39,341 nt of DNA, taken from NCBI GenBank assembly GCA_024681935.1, contig JAIKZX010000226.1, forward strand, positions 1-39,341, read 5' to 3'. Under the pieces are notes generated by a model that saw nothing but the letters and a program-made list of their open reading frames with translations, was not told the origin of the DNA and did not search any database. Each line of letters starts with the position of its first letter. Positions within the stretch are counted from its first letter, which is position 1. Positions 32,830 to 39,341 of this stretch are shown piece by piece. The position numbers and the translations under genes were made by a program. This stretch comes from Fretibacterium sp. Lineage in GTDB: Bacteria > Synergistota > Synergistia > Synergistales > Aminobacteriaceae.

Positions 32830-33990
32830 CTATAACTGCCTTAACAGGTATTCCTTCACTTTTTCCAGTCTGCTGTACTTCCAGGCGCCCTCCTCCGCGG
32901 TCTTTGAGAACGGAACGATGATATGGAAGTCCATGTGCGTCCCCTCGTAGTAGCCGTCGGGCTCTGTGCTGAAGAAGTATCCGTCCCAGACCTCCTGGGA
33001 CGCGTTGGTGAACCGTTCCGGTTCCAGAAAGACCATCTTGCGCATGTCCTCCTTCACGAAGGCCTTGGCAGCCAGGGGCGACAGCAGCGCGTACTCCCCG
33101 GCGGGGATGTTCGTGAAGATATCGGGCAGGGGCGCCTCCACGACTTTCTCCTCACCACGGACAATCTGGATGCCCATGGCCTCGAAGTCCAGCTTATCCG
33201 CGGTGAAGATCAGCTTCAGCAGCACGCCCAGGTCAGTGTAGATGTGGGCCCGCTGGTAGTTGGTGTCAAAGATGAAATTGCCCAGGGAGTAGAAAATGGC
33301 CTTGCTGCCGGGGAACAGCTCGTAGTTCTCCGGCACATGGGGATGATGGGCCACCACCACGTCCGCGCCCAGCTCCAGGTATTGCAGATACCGGTCCCGG
33401 GTGTAAGGGCTGGGCAGGCTGGTGAACTCCTCGCCGCCGTGACTGATTATCACGCACCAGCGGCACCTCGACTTCACCTCGTCGATGCGGCGCTTGATGC
33501 CGTCCATGTCGTCCCAGCGGAAGATGCCCGGCTCCGTGGCGGTGGCGGGGATGCACTCGGCCATGTATGCCACGCCGAACAGGCCGATGCCGCCGGCCTC
33601 GTCGAGATAGACGGGTTCCGAGGCCTCCCTCACGTTGAGCCCCGCCCCGATGGTGAAGCAGCCCATGTCGCGGGCGATTTTGCGGGTGCTGATGACGCCC
33701 TCCCTGCCTGCGTCCATGGTGTGGTTGTTGCCCACGCACCAGATATCGGCGCCGATGGCCTTCAGCACGCGGGTGGCAGCCGGATTCATGGCGTGGAAGA
33801 AGACGCCCCGGCTGCCGTCGTCCACGGCGTCGATAAGGGCACCCTCCACATTGGCGGCCACATGGTCTGCGCTGTGGAAGAAGTCGAGGATGGGCTTCGA
33901 AAGGAGTTCGTCGTCCTCCCAGCGGCGGTCCATATACCGGTCGAAGCCGATGTCGCCGGTGAACACGATGGAAGTCTTATCCCTGCTCAT
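32830..33990 (-). CDS. CapA family protein (PGA-synthesis-type metallophosphoesterase fold)
   Basis: The 386-residue protein shows the CapA order of metal-binding motifs: 'FTGDIGFDRYMD' near the start, 'NVEGALID', 'GNNHTMDAG', 'ISHGGEEFTSLPS', 'VAHHPHVPENYE' and 'YSLGNFIFDTNY'. The fold is related to calcineurin-like phosphoesterases. In Bacillus, CapA takes part in poly-gamma-glutamate export, but many relatives stand alone without capB or capC, as here, and their role is unknown. There is no signal peptide. The start ATG is preceded by AAGGAGGG and lies 12 bases after the pepD stop, so it probably shares a transcript with pepD. Confidence 0.88.
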   Translation of the reverse strand: MSRDKTSIVFTGDIGFDRYMDRRWEDDELLSKPILDFFHSADHVAANVEGALIDAVDDGSRGVFFHAMNPAATRVLKAIGADIWCVGNNHTMDAGREGVISTRKIARDMGCFTIGAGLNVREASEPVYLDEAGGIGLFGVAYMAECIPATATEPGIFRWDDMDGIKRRIDEVKSRCRWCVIISHGGEEFTSLPSPYTRDRYLQYLELGADVVVAHHPHVPENYELFPGSKAIFYSLGNFIFDTNYQRAHIYTDLGVLLKLIFTADKLDFEAMGIQIVRGEEKVVEAPLPDIFTNIPAGEYALLSPLAAKAFVKEDMRKMVFLEPERFTNASQEVWDGYFFSTEPDGYYEGTHMDFHIIVPFSKTAEEGAWKYSRLEKVKEYLLRQL

Positions 33991-34002
33991 ATATTTCCCT
34001 CC

Positions 34003-35442
34003 TTATTTCAGGCGCTTGAGGGCCTCCAGCGTCAACCGCCAGGTCCGCTCCGTGGAGGCGATGTGCAGCCGCTCCCGCGGCGTGTGGATATCCGTCAGGT
34101 CCGGCCCGAAGGAGATGCAGTCCAGATCCGGCATCTTGCCCGAGAGGATGCCGCATTCCAGTCCTGCGTGAAGGGCCTCTATTTTAGGTTCCTCCTGGTA
34201 CACCGCCCGGAAGGCCTCAATCATCACGTCCCGCAGATGGGAGTCCGGCCGGTACGGCCAGGCGGAGTAGGAGGAGGGGATATCCACGGAGCCCCCCAGG
34301 GCCTTCGTCAGCGTTATGACCTTTTCTGTGGTCCCGGCGGCCTGGGAATCGACGCTGGAACGGATCATGAAGCGGGCCGTCACGGCGTTCCCCTCAGTGT
34401 AAACATGGCCGAGATTGAGGGAGGTCTGGACCAGGCCCGGCACCTCGGCGCTCATGGCCTGAACGCCGTTGGGGGCGCAGAAAAGGAACGCGGCCACCCG
34501 GCGGGTGCTGTCCCCGTCCAGAGGGACAAGGCCGCTTTCGGCGGAGGCAAGCTTCACACGGATTCCCCCGTCGGCGGCGCGGTACTCGTTGGCCAGAGCT
34601 TTGCCCAGGGCCAGAGCCGCTGTCTCGGCTTCCCGGGTATCCTTCACGGCCACCAGCGCGGCGGCGTCCCGGGGGATGGCGTTGTCCTTCGCCCCGCCGC
34701 TGACGGTCAGCAGCCGCAGGTCCGTGACGTTCATAAGCTCTGTCAGCAGCCGGCCCATGATGGTGTTGGCGTTGGCCCGCCCCTTGTGGATTTCCTCGCC
34801 GGAGTGCCCCCCGGCCAGCCCCTCCACAGTCAGCTCCAGAACTGTGCCGGCAAAGGGGGCCCGGTTCACGGGCAGGGTGCAGACCGCCCGGGTGGAACCG
34901 GCGCAGCTGACGGTGAACACCTTCTCCTTCTCGGAGTCGAGGTTGAGAAGATATTTCGCCCTGAGGCCGGCGGCGTCCAGACCCCGGGCGCCCGTCATGC
35001 CGACCTCCTCGTCCGAGGTGAACAGGCACTCCAGGGGGCCGTGGGGGATGTCCTTCGAGTCCAGAACAGCCAGGGCCATCGCCACGGCGATGCCGTCGTC
35101 TCCGCCCAATGTGGTGCCCCGGGCGCCCACCTGGTCCCCCTCCACGAACAGGTCCAGACCTTCCTTCTCCATGTCCTTGCCGCAGCCCGGTTCCTTCTCG
35201 GCCACCATGTCGATGTGCCCCTGGATCATGACCGTGGGGGCGTTTTCATACCCCGGCGCGGGGTCTTTCCAGATGACGACGTTATTGAGCTCGTCCTGAC
35301 GGAATTTCAGCTGTCGCTCCCTGGCGAAGGCCGCGAGATAGTCGCTCAGAGCCTTTGTGTTGTGGGAACCGTGGGGTATGGCGCACAGCTCCTCAAAGAA
35401 ACGGAAGACAGCCTGCGGCTGCAAACCGGATAAAACACCCAT
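34003..35442 (-). CDS. pepD: Aminoacyl-histidine dipeptidase PepD (M20 family)
   Basis: This 479-residue metallopeptidase hydrolyses dipeptides such as carnosine-type Xaa-His. Zinc-site motifs of the M20 family are present: 'IQGHIDMVAEK' (His and Asp), 'TLGGDDGIAVAMALAVLD', 'FTSDEEVGMTGARGLD' and the lid-domain 'GGHSGEEIHKGRANAN'. The start was set at the ATG eight bases after GGAGAAGGAG. A longer in-frame version begins within a perfect hairpin and has no site. It lies downstream of the DUF819 gene, separated by two strong hairpins, and upstream of the capA-like gene. Peptide use agrees with the S9 peptidase elsewhere in the window. Confidence 0.93.
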   Translation of the reverse strand: MGVLSGLQPQAVFRFFEELCAIPHGSHNTKALSDYLAAFARERQLKFRQDELNNVVIWKDPAPGYENAPTVMIQGHIDMVAEKEPGCGKDMEKEGLDLFVEGDQVGARGTTLGGDDGIAVAMALAVLDSKDIPHGPLECLFTSDEEVGMTGARGLDAAGLRAKYLLNLDSEKEKVFTVSCAGSTRAVCTLPVNRAPFAGTVLELTVEGLAGGHSGEEIHKGRANANTIMGRLLTELMNVTDLRLLTVSGGAKDNAIPRDAAALVAVKDTREAETAALALGKALANEYRAADGGIRVKLASAESGLVPLDGDSTRRVAAFLFCAPNGVQAMSAEVPGLVQTSLNLGHVYTEGNAVTARFMIRSSVDSQAAGTTEKVITLTKALGGSVDIPSSYSAWPYRPDSHLRDVMIEAFRAVYQEEPKIEALHAGLECGILSGKMPDLDCISFGPDLTDIHTPRERLHIASTERTWRLTLEALKRLK

Positions 35443-35469
35443 GGTTTTTTCTCCTTCTCCTCTATATAT

Positions 35470-35504
35470 GACACGATGCAAGTGAAGGCCACTTGCATCG
35501 TGTC
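35470..35504. repeat. Perfect 15-bp hairpin before pepD
   Basis: GACACGATGCAAGTG (35470-35484) and its exact reverse complement (35490-35504) flank a five-base loop (AAGGC). On the pepD transcript the stem ends about 27 bases before the start codon. No T-run follows. It may be a protein-binding site or an mRNA-stabilising or processing structure. Confidence 0.8.
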
Positions 35505-35518
35505 GTTCATTTGTTCAG

Positions 35519-35562
35519 GCACATTTCGGCGAGAACGGGGAACCCGTCATGCTGAAATGTGC
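35519..35562. repeat. Extended hairpin after the DUF819 gene
   Basis: GCACATTTCGGC pairs with GCTGAAATGTGC (12 pairs with one G-T), then ACGGG/CCCGT continues the stem inside with a three-base loop. It starts three bases beyond the DUF819 stop. No T-run follows, but the stem is strong enough to pause RNA polymerase or protect the 3' end. Confidence 0.7.
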
Positions 35563-35565
35563 GGA

Positions 35566-36750
35566 TCAGCCGAAAATGGACATCATGTAGCCGACGCCGA
35601 TGCCGCCGAAGGTGCCCACCACATAGCCCAGCAGGGCCATCAGGACGCCCACGGAGACCAGCGAGCCTCTGTAGGAAGCGGCCAGAATAGGCGCGGAAGC
35701 CGTTCCTCCGATATTGGCGAGGGACGCCACGCCGCAGGTGAACATATCCAGCTTGAACACCTTGGCAGCGAACAGCATCAGCACGCCGTGAATCAGCAGG
35801 ATGGCGAAGCCGGCCAGAATCCACCAGCCCATGCCCTGCTCAAACAGCTCGATGAAGGAGGCACGGGAGGCAATCAGGCCGATGACCATATACAGCATGA
35901 TGTTGGACAGCTCAGTGGAGCCGGCGATCCTGCCGATGGGGGTCATGGCCAGGATAAGGCCCAGAACGGAGACCAGAACGATACGGAAGGTGGCCACATC
36001 AAAGACCTTGAGCCAGTCCGGGGAGGCGTTCCTGAGGTCGGTGCCGAACTGCGTGCAGGAGGCGGAAACAATCAGGGCCAGACCCAGCAGGAAAATGAGG
36101 GACGGGAAGTCGACCTTCTTGGTCTGTACCTGAGCGAATTCAGCGTCCAGACGGGAGGAGACCTCGTCGAGAACCCTGGTATCGGCCTTGACCCATTTGT
36201 TGAACTGAGGCGCCAGGCCCACCACCCACAACAGGAACATGACCCAGATTGAATAGTCTATCGAGTCCACGATAGACGCGCCCGCCAGCTGGGCTTCCGT
36301 GGCGCTCAGGGCGTCCGCGACGGCCACCAGATTGCCGGAACCGCCCATCCAGCTGCCGCAGAGGGCACCCAGCCCGCGCCAGGCGCCTTCACCCAGCAGC
36401 GGGTGCATCAGGGCGTAGGTGACGAAGAAGCCGATTGAGATGGTGATGGTGGCGGTGAAAAACCCGAGCAGCATTTTGGGGCCGAGCTTGAGGATCTGGC
36501 GAATGTCGCAGCGCAGCAGCATAACGAAGATCATTGCGTACAGAATCGGATTGCGGAGGGCGCTGTATGCCTCCTTCGTGGCCGCGGTGTCCCACAGCTT
36601 GAACGTGCATCCAAGCATGCCGACCAGGTAGAGCAGGACGACAGGCGGCGCGTATTCGAAGAACTTCCATTTGGTCAGCTTCTGCGCGCCAACCAGCAGC
36701 CCGGCGGACAACACCAGTGTCGCGAAATAGGTAAAGCCGTTGGTGATCAT
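35566..36750 (-). CDS. DUF819 family membrane protein (YjcL-like)
   Basis: This 394-residue protein has about eleven membrane segments. Family features include the 'GSWMGGSGNLVAVADAL' block in the middle, 'DYSIWVMFLLWVVGLAP' and the C-terminal 'CGVASLANIGGTASAPILAA' repeat. DUF819 proteins resemble secondary carriers with inverted repeats, but no substrate is established. The start was set at the ATG eight bases after AAGGAG. A GTG three codons earlier is too close to that site. The strong promoter with a palindrome over its -10 suggests regulation by a repressor. The next gene, pepD, lies beyond two hairpins, and a role in peptide or amino-acid movement is only a guess. Confidence 0.85.
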   Translation of the reverse strand: MITNGFTYFATLVLSAGLLVGAQKLTKWKFFEYAPPVVLLYLVGMLGCTFKLWDTAATKEAYSALRNPILYAMIFVMLLRCDIRQILKLGPKMLLGFFTATITISIGFFVTYALMHPLLGEGAWRGLGALCGSWMGGSGNLVAVADALSATEAQLAGASIVDSIDYSIWVMFLLWVVGLAPQFNKWVKADTRVLDEVSSRLDAEFAQVQTKKVDFPSLIFLLGLALIVSASCTQFGTDLRNASPDWLKVFDVATFRIVLVSVLGLILAMTPIGRIAGSTELSNIMLYMVIGLIASRASFIELFEQGMGWWILAGFAILLIHGVLMLFAAKVFKLDMFTCGVASLANIGGTASAPILAASYRGSLVSVGVLMALLGYVVGTFGGIGVGYMMSIFG

Positions 36751-36852
36751 GAGATACACTCCTTCTCCTTTTGTCTTCTATCCCAAAGCCCCGGCTCCCG
36801 GAGCTCAGTGATTCGGAGTTTTGGTCATGTAAACCGTTGATAATATGATAAC

Positions 36853-36873
36853 TTATACTTTCTAAAAGTATAA
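36853..36873. promoter_or_regulatory. 21-bp palindromic operator over the DUF819 -10
   Basis: TTATACTTT, three bases and AAAGTATAA form a perfect palindrome. It covers the -10 (36867-36872) of the DUF819 promoter. Symmetry, length and placement fit a dimeric repressor such as a GntR- or MarR-type protein. No regulator gene lies in the window. Confidence 0.65.
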
Positions 36874-36896
36874 CCCTTTATCAGTGCCTGTGTCAA
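36867..36896 (-). promoter_or_regulatory. Sigma70-type promoter for the DUF819 gene
   Basis: On the minus strand a consensus TTGACA (36891-36896), an 18-base spacer and TATACT (36867-36872) form a near-ideal promoter about 120 bases before the start codon. Confidence 0.75.
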
Positions 36897-37172
36897 TCCA
36901 TTTGCCGTCGGAAGGTGTTGTCCCTGAGGTAAAAGAGCCCCCTGCGGGGCGGGGAGCGGTTTTTTTATTTTCCGCTCGGGGCCGGAAAGAGAACGCTGAA
37001 AAAGATAGTATTTTTGAAGGCTGTGTGATATATTTATTCGATTACTTAACTCCGGAAGGAGAACAGAAAAAGTTGCGCCGTGGGTGCCGCCACCGGCACG
37101 TCCGCCGGGAACTCCGTTGCCACATCCGCTGCGGTCACGGCTTTGTGAGAAGAAAGGCAGGGAGAAGCAAAA

Positions 37173-37952
37173 ATGAAAACAGCCGTGTTCGGGCTGCTGA
37201 TCCCCTTTTTCGGGACCCTGCTCGGCGCCGCCTGCGTTTTTTTTCTGAAGGACCATCTGAAAATCAACCTGCAGCGGGCTTTGACCGGATTTGCGGCGGG
37301 GGTGATGGTGGCCGCGTCGGTCTGGAGCCTGCTCGTTCCGGCCATTGAACAGTCGGAGAGCCTGGAACGTCTCGCCTTCCTTCCGGCGTTCCTCGGTTTT
37401 TGGCTGGGGATCGGATTTCTGCTCCTGCTGGATCATGTCATCCCGCATCTGCACATGATCATCGACCAGCCGGAGGGGCCTAAGAGCCGTCTGTCCCGGA
37501 CCGTCATGATGTTCCTCGCCGTGACGCTCCACAACATCCCGGAGGGCATGGCGGTCGGCGTGGTCTATGCCGGACTTTTAAACGGATCGGGCCGCATCTC
37601 GGCGGGAGACGCGCTCGCTCTCGCGCTGGGTATCGCCATCCAGAACTTCCCGGAGGGGGCTATCGTCTCCATGCCGCTCTACGCGGAGGGAAGCAGCAAG
37701 CAGAAAGCGTTCTGGCTGGGTGTCCTCTCGGGCGCGGTGGAACCGGTCTTTGGATTTCTGACCGTCATCGTCGCGGGGCTGGTCGTCCCGGCTATGCCCT
37801 ATCTGCTGTCCTTTGCGGCCGGGGCGATGCTGTATGTGGTGGTGGAGGAACTGATCCCCGAAATGTCCGTGGGGGAGCACTCCAACACGGGTGTGGTCTC
37901 CTTCGCCGTGGGTTTCAGCCTGATGATGGCGCTGGACGTGGCGCTGGGCTGA
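37173..37952 (+). CDS. ZIP family metal transporter
   Basis: This 259-residue carrier with eight membrane segments imports Zn2+ or related divalent ions. The hallmark of the fourth segment, 'TLHNIPEGMAVG' (His120, Asn121, Glu124), and the fifth-segment 'IQNFPEGAIVS' (Asn158, Glu161) form the binuclear metal site. A His-containing loop ('LDHVIPHLHMIIDQ', about 87-99) lies between segments three and four. It is closest to ZupT/GufA-type bacterial ZIPs, though specificity cannot be read from sequence. The ATG follows GCAGGGAG. The gene stands alone, convergent with the histidine phosphatase gene. A His/Cys-rich frame overlapping its start is discussed as a finding. Confidence 0.93.
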   Translation: MKTAVFGLLIPFFGTLLGAACVFFLKDHLKINLQRALTGFAAGVMVAASVWSLLVPAIEQSESLERLAFLPAFLGFWLGIGFLLLLDHVIPHLHMIIDQPEGPKSRLSRTVMMFLAVTLHNIPEGMAVGVVYAGLLNGSGRISAGDALALALGIAIQNFPEGAIVSMPLYAEGSSKQKAFWLGVLSGAVEPVFGFLTVIVAGLVVPAMPYLLSFAAGAMLYVVVEELIPEMSVGEHSNTGVVSFAVGFSLMMALDVALG

Positions 37953-38015
37953 GGGAGCGATTTACAAAACATCGCGCCACTTCGGGCGGGCGTTGATCCC
38001 GATCGGCGCGCCTCG

Positions 38016-38654
38016 TCAGTTCCACTCCCTGTTGAGCCGGGTCAGATGGTCGATGCGGTTCAGGCTGAACAGGGAATAACCTCGCTCGTCGTGCGTGAGG
38101 AGGGATATCGACGCGGTGTCGAAATGGAACTTCCAGAACCAGGGACGCGTCATCTCCAGACAACAGGACACCAGCGGTTTCAGCACCGTCCGATGGGTAC
38201 ACAGGGCGATTGTCGTCCCGGCGTGGACCTGAACCAGCCGGTCCAGCACGGCGCGGCTTCTCCGGCCCACCTCGTCCAGGCTCTCCATGCCGGGGAAGAA
38301 AAGCTCCTCCGGCCTGTGCTTCCACAGGTCCCACAGTTCAGGCTGTTCACGCGCGATGTCGGCTTTCCTCCGGCCTTCCCACGCGCCGAAGGAGATATTC
38401 GTCAGGTCGTCCTCGATCTGTATCTCAAGCCCCAGGGCTCGGGCGGCCGGTTCAAGAGACTGGACCGCGCGGCGCAGAGGGCTGGAGTAAAGGACCGCGG
38501 GAGCCAGCCTTTGGAGCGCGGACGCGATCTGCTCCGCCTGCTGACGCCCCAGTTCGTTCAGCTCAAAATCGCAGCGGCCCCTGAACCGCTCCTCAATGTT
38601 TGCGCTGCACTCTCCGTGGCGCACAAGAATGACCGTCGTCCTCTGTTCTTTCAT
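38016..38654 (-). CDS. Histidine phosphatase family protein (phosphoglycerate-mutase-like)
   Basis: This 212-residue enzyme of the branch-1 histidine phosphatases has the catalytic 'LVRHGE' with His13, 'SSPLRRAVQS' with the phosphate-binding Arg61/62, Glu93 in 'FGAWEGR' and the second His154 in 'CTHRTVLKPL'. The family includes alpha-ribazole phosphatase (CobC), phosphoglycerate mutase and broad phosphatases. 'FGAWEGR' plus the length fit CobC-like members, but no cobalamin genes are nearby, so the substrate is undecided. The start ATG has GAGAGGAG nine bases before it. It is transcribed away from the yedF leader region, with which it shares a divergent promoter area. Confidence 0.9.
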   Translation of the reverse strand: MKEQRTTVILVRHGECSANIEERFRGRCDFELNELGRQQAEQIASALQRLAPAVLYSSPLRRAVQSLEPAARALGLEIQIEDDLTNISFGAWEGRRKADIAREQPELWDLWKHRPEELFFPGMESLDEVGRRSRAVLDRLVQVHAGTTIALCTHRTVLKPLVSCCLEMTRPWFWKFHFDTASISLLTHDERGYSLFSLNRIDHLTRLNREWN

Positions 38655-38683
38655 GCCGTTCCGCTCCTCTCAGGATAAAACTC

Positions 38684-38713
38684 AGGACATATTCCCTCTG
38701 TTCCTGTTATAAT
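38684..38713 (+). promoter_or_regulatory. Candidate promoter of the yedF leader
   Basis: AGGACA (38684-38689), an 18-base spacer and a perfect TATAAT (38708-38713). The -10 lies in the palindrome TATAATTATA, so it could also serve as a -10 for the divergent phosphatase gene. Confidence 0.5.
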
Positions 38714-38748
38714 TATATAGAAAAAATCTATTGCAGGAGGGATTCTCG

Positions 38749-38757
38749 ATGACGTGA
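38749..38757 (+). other. ATG-ACG-TGA mini-frame behind a strong ribosome-binding site
   Basis: GCAGGAGGG lies seven to eight bases before an ATG that is followed by one sense codon and TGA. If the TGA were read as selenocysteine, the frame would run to a TAA at 38845-38847 (32 residues, with a Cys-Thr-Gly-Cys motif). Otherwise it is a minimal leader frame or coincidence. Details are given in the findings. Confidence 0.25.
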
Positions 38758-38888
38758 CGTGCCGCAGGCAAAAAATGCACGGGATGCATGTTCGTTGAGG
38801 GCCTTTCTGCCCCCTCGTCAGGGCTGTCCAATACCCGGGGGCTATAACGGCGCCTGATTGGTTTTACAGCTGCCTGTGTCTTCGTGCG

Positions 38889-38920
38889 CGCATACCCTCC
38901 AGGGGTAAGCGTTTTTTTTT
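38889..38920 (+). terminator. Intrinsic terminator in the yedF leader
   Basis: CGCATACCC and GGGTAAGCG pair (eight pairs, one A-A mismatch) around a five-base loop, followed at once by nine T residues (912-920 in the 38 kb block). No complete gene lies upstream on this strand, so it must end a small RNA, act as an attenuator, or end a leader transcript. Confidence 0.8.
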
Positions 38921-39121
38921 GCTGTTCACCGTATTAAAGATTCCATTTCGTTACTGACGGTGCGGGCCTGAATTCCGCGCCGGACGACGGCTCGCCGGTA
39001 AAATTGACTTTTCGATTTTAACTCGGGCGAACAGTTCCCCCGGACGGTTTTTTGCCGGCGCGGGGACTCCGAAGGAGCCGCAACATTATCAAATTTTGAT
39101 TACATTCGGGAGGGTTTCATC

Positions 39122-39341
39122 ATGGTAATCGTCAACGCGATGGGCAAGCTGTGCCCGGAACCGGTCATCATGACCAAGGCGGAGCTGGACAAGGGTGCGG
39201 CGGAGATCCAGGTGTCGGTTGACAACGACATCGCTGTGTCCAACGTTACGCGGCTGCTGGAGGGGCGCGGCTTTCAGGTGTCGCTCCAGCAGAACGGGGA
39301 CGAGCGGAAGCTGACGGCGAAGAAGACGGGTGACGGCCCCG
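39122..39341 (+). CDS. yedF: Selenium-metabolism protein YedF (TusA-like N-terminus), partial
   Basis: The first 73 residues are visible before the window ends. They show the SirA/TusA/YedF fold with the Cys-Pro motif at residues 11-12 ('GKLCPEPVIMTKAEL'), followed by 'VSVDNDIAVSNVTRLLEGRGFQV'. The wording 'VDN..A..NV.R' and continuation beyond the normal TusA end favour the YedF family, sulfurtransferase-like proteins linked with selenium metabolism, over plain TusA. The ATG follows GGGAGGG at about nine bases. Because the C-terminal DsrE-like half is off the window, the family assignment is not final. Confidence 0.72.
   Translation, partial: MVIVNAMGKLCPEPVIMTKAELDKGAAEIQVSVDNDIAVSNVTRLLEGRGFQVSLQQNGDERKLTAKKTGDGP

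Larger units (their letters stand above)
36751..37172. other. Divergent regulatory region between the DUF819 and ZIP genes
   Basis: Besides the DUF819 promoter and operator, the 422 bases hold two neighbouring G/C-rich hairpins: GCCCC/GGGGC at 36938-36950, and GAGCGG/CCGCTC at 36954-36977 around a loop of almost all T. There is also a GGAAGGAG site (37054-37061) followed by a TTG frame that runs into the ZIP gene. No confident promoter for the ZIP gene was seen. No RNA gene was recognised. Confidence 0.5.
38655..39121 (+). other. Intergenic leader region of yedF
   Basis: The 467 bases contain a candidate promoter, a short frame with a strong ribosome-binding site, several hairpins (for example CGTGC/GCACG at 38758-38781 and GAGGG/CCCTC near 38797-38816) and an intrinsic terminator. 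A further 200 bases with G/C-rich stems, including a CTCC/GGAG stem near 39069-39079, precede yedF. The layout suggests a separate small RNA (about 38720-38920) or an attenuated leader of yedF. No known riboswitch or tRNA fold was recognised. Confidence 0.5.

Noticed and set aside
32923-35433. An open plus-strand frame of more than 800 codons opposite the capA-like and pepD genes
   Set aside because: It is antisense to two well-supported genes, has no known domain, and is explained by high GC at third codon positions.
38720-39120. Possible tRNA-Sec or known riboswitch in the yedF leader
   Set aside because: No anticodon-arm or T-arm signature (such as TTCAAATCC) was found, and no familiar riboswitch core was recognised by eye.
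1-39341. CRISPR arrays, insertion sequences, phage genes or attachment sites
   Set aside because: No spaced direct repeats, transposase, integrase or phage proteins were found. The paired repeats present are single hairpins.

Overview
The window is a chromosomal replication-origin region, most likely from a Synergistota bacterium. That placement is an inference from gene content: a diderm lifestyle with a type II secretion system, peptide and amino-acid genes (an S9 peptidase, PepD, a TRAP solute receptor), a YedF-type selenium-metabolism gene, high GC and frequent TTG/GTG starts. No rRNA or tRNA is present to confirm it.

Layout. 1-2.8 kb: a promoter behind a long hairpin, a membrane-anchored TerB-type protein and a stand-alone NAD(P)H-hydrate epimerase. 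2.9-4.9 kb: an S9 prolyl-oligopeptidase-type enzyme on the minus strand. 5.0-11.7 kb: the replication block on the minus strand, in transcription order dnaA, dnaN, recF, mnmG, then a DUF721/DciA helicase-loader gene. Perfect DnaA boxes lie both upstream of dnaA (11717-11813) and between dnaA and dnaN (10178-10186, beside an AT-rich TAA/TAG-trio tract), so the origin looks bipartite. From 11.9 to 31.5 kb every gene points rightwards, and the replication block points leftwards, as expected if forks leave this point in both directions.

11.9-16.8 kb: a tightly coupled run of a cysteine desulfurase-family protein, an acyl-ACP thioesterase and the TrkA/TrkH potassium uptake pair. 16.9-31.5 kb: a membrane spermidine-synthase-like protein, an O-antigen-ligase/PglL-like protein and a nearly complete type II secretion system in the order gspJ-K-L-M-N-C-I-D-E-F-G-H. 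This is close to a circular permutation of the classical C-to-N order. The prepilin peptidase gspO is absent. The short gaps suggest one long operon.

31.7-36.75 kb: a minus-strand accessory group with an orphan TRAP receptor (DctP), a CapA-type protein, PepD and a DUF819 membrane protein. The DUF819 gene has a strong promoter with a 21-bp palindrome over its -10, and two strong hairpins separate it from pepD. 37.2-39.3 kb: a ZIP metal transporter, a histidine phosphatase and the 5' end of yedF. About 400 bases before yedF is a candidate promoter, followed by a leader with a two-codon ATG-ACG-TGA frame and a clear intrinsic terminator.

The most unusual signals are the bipartite origin with possible DnaA-trios, the permuted secretion cluster with a small gene coupled to gspD, and the yedF leader.
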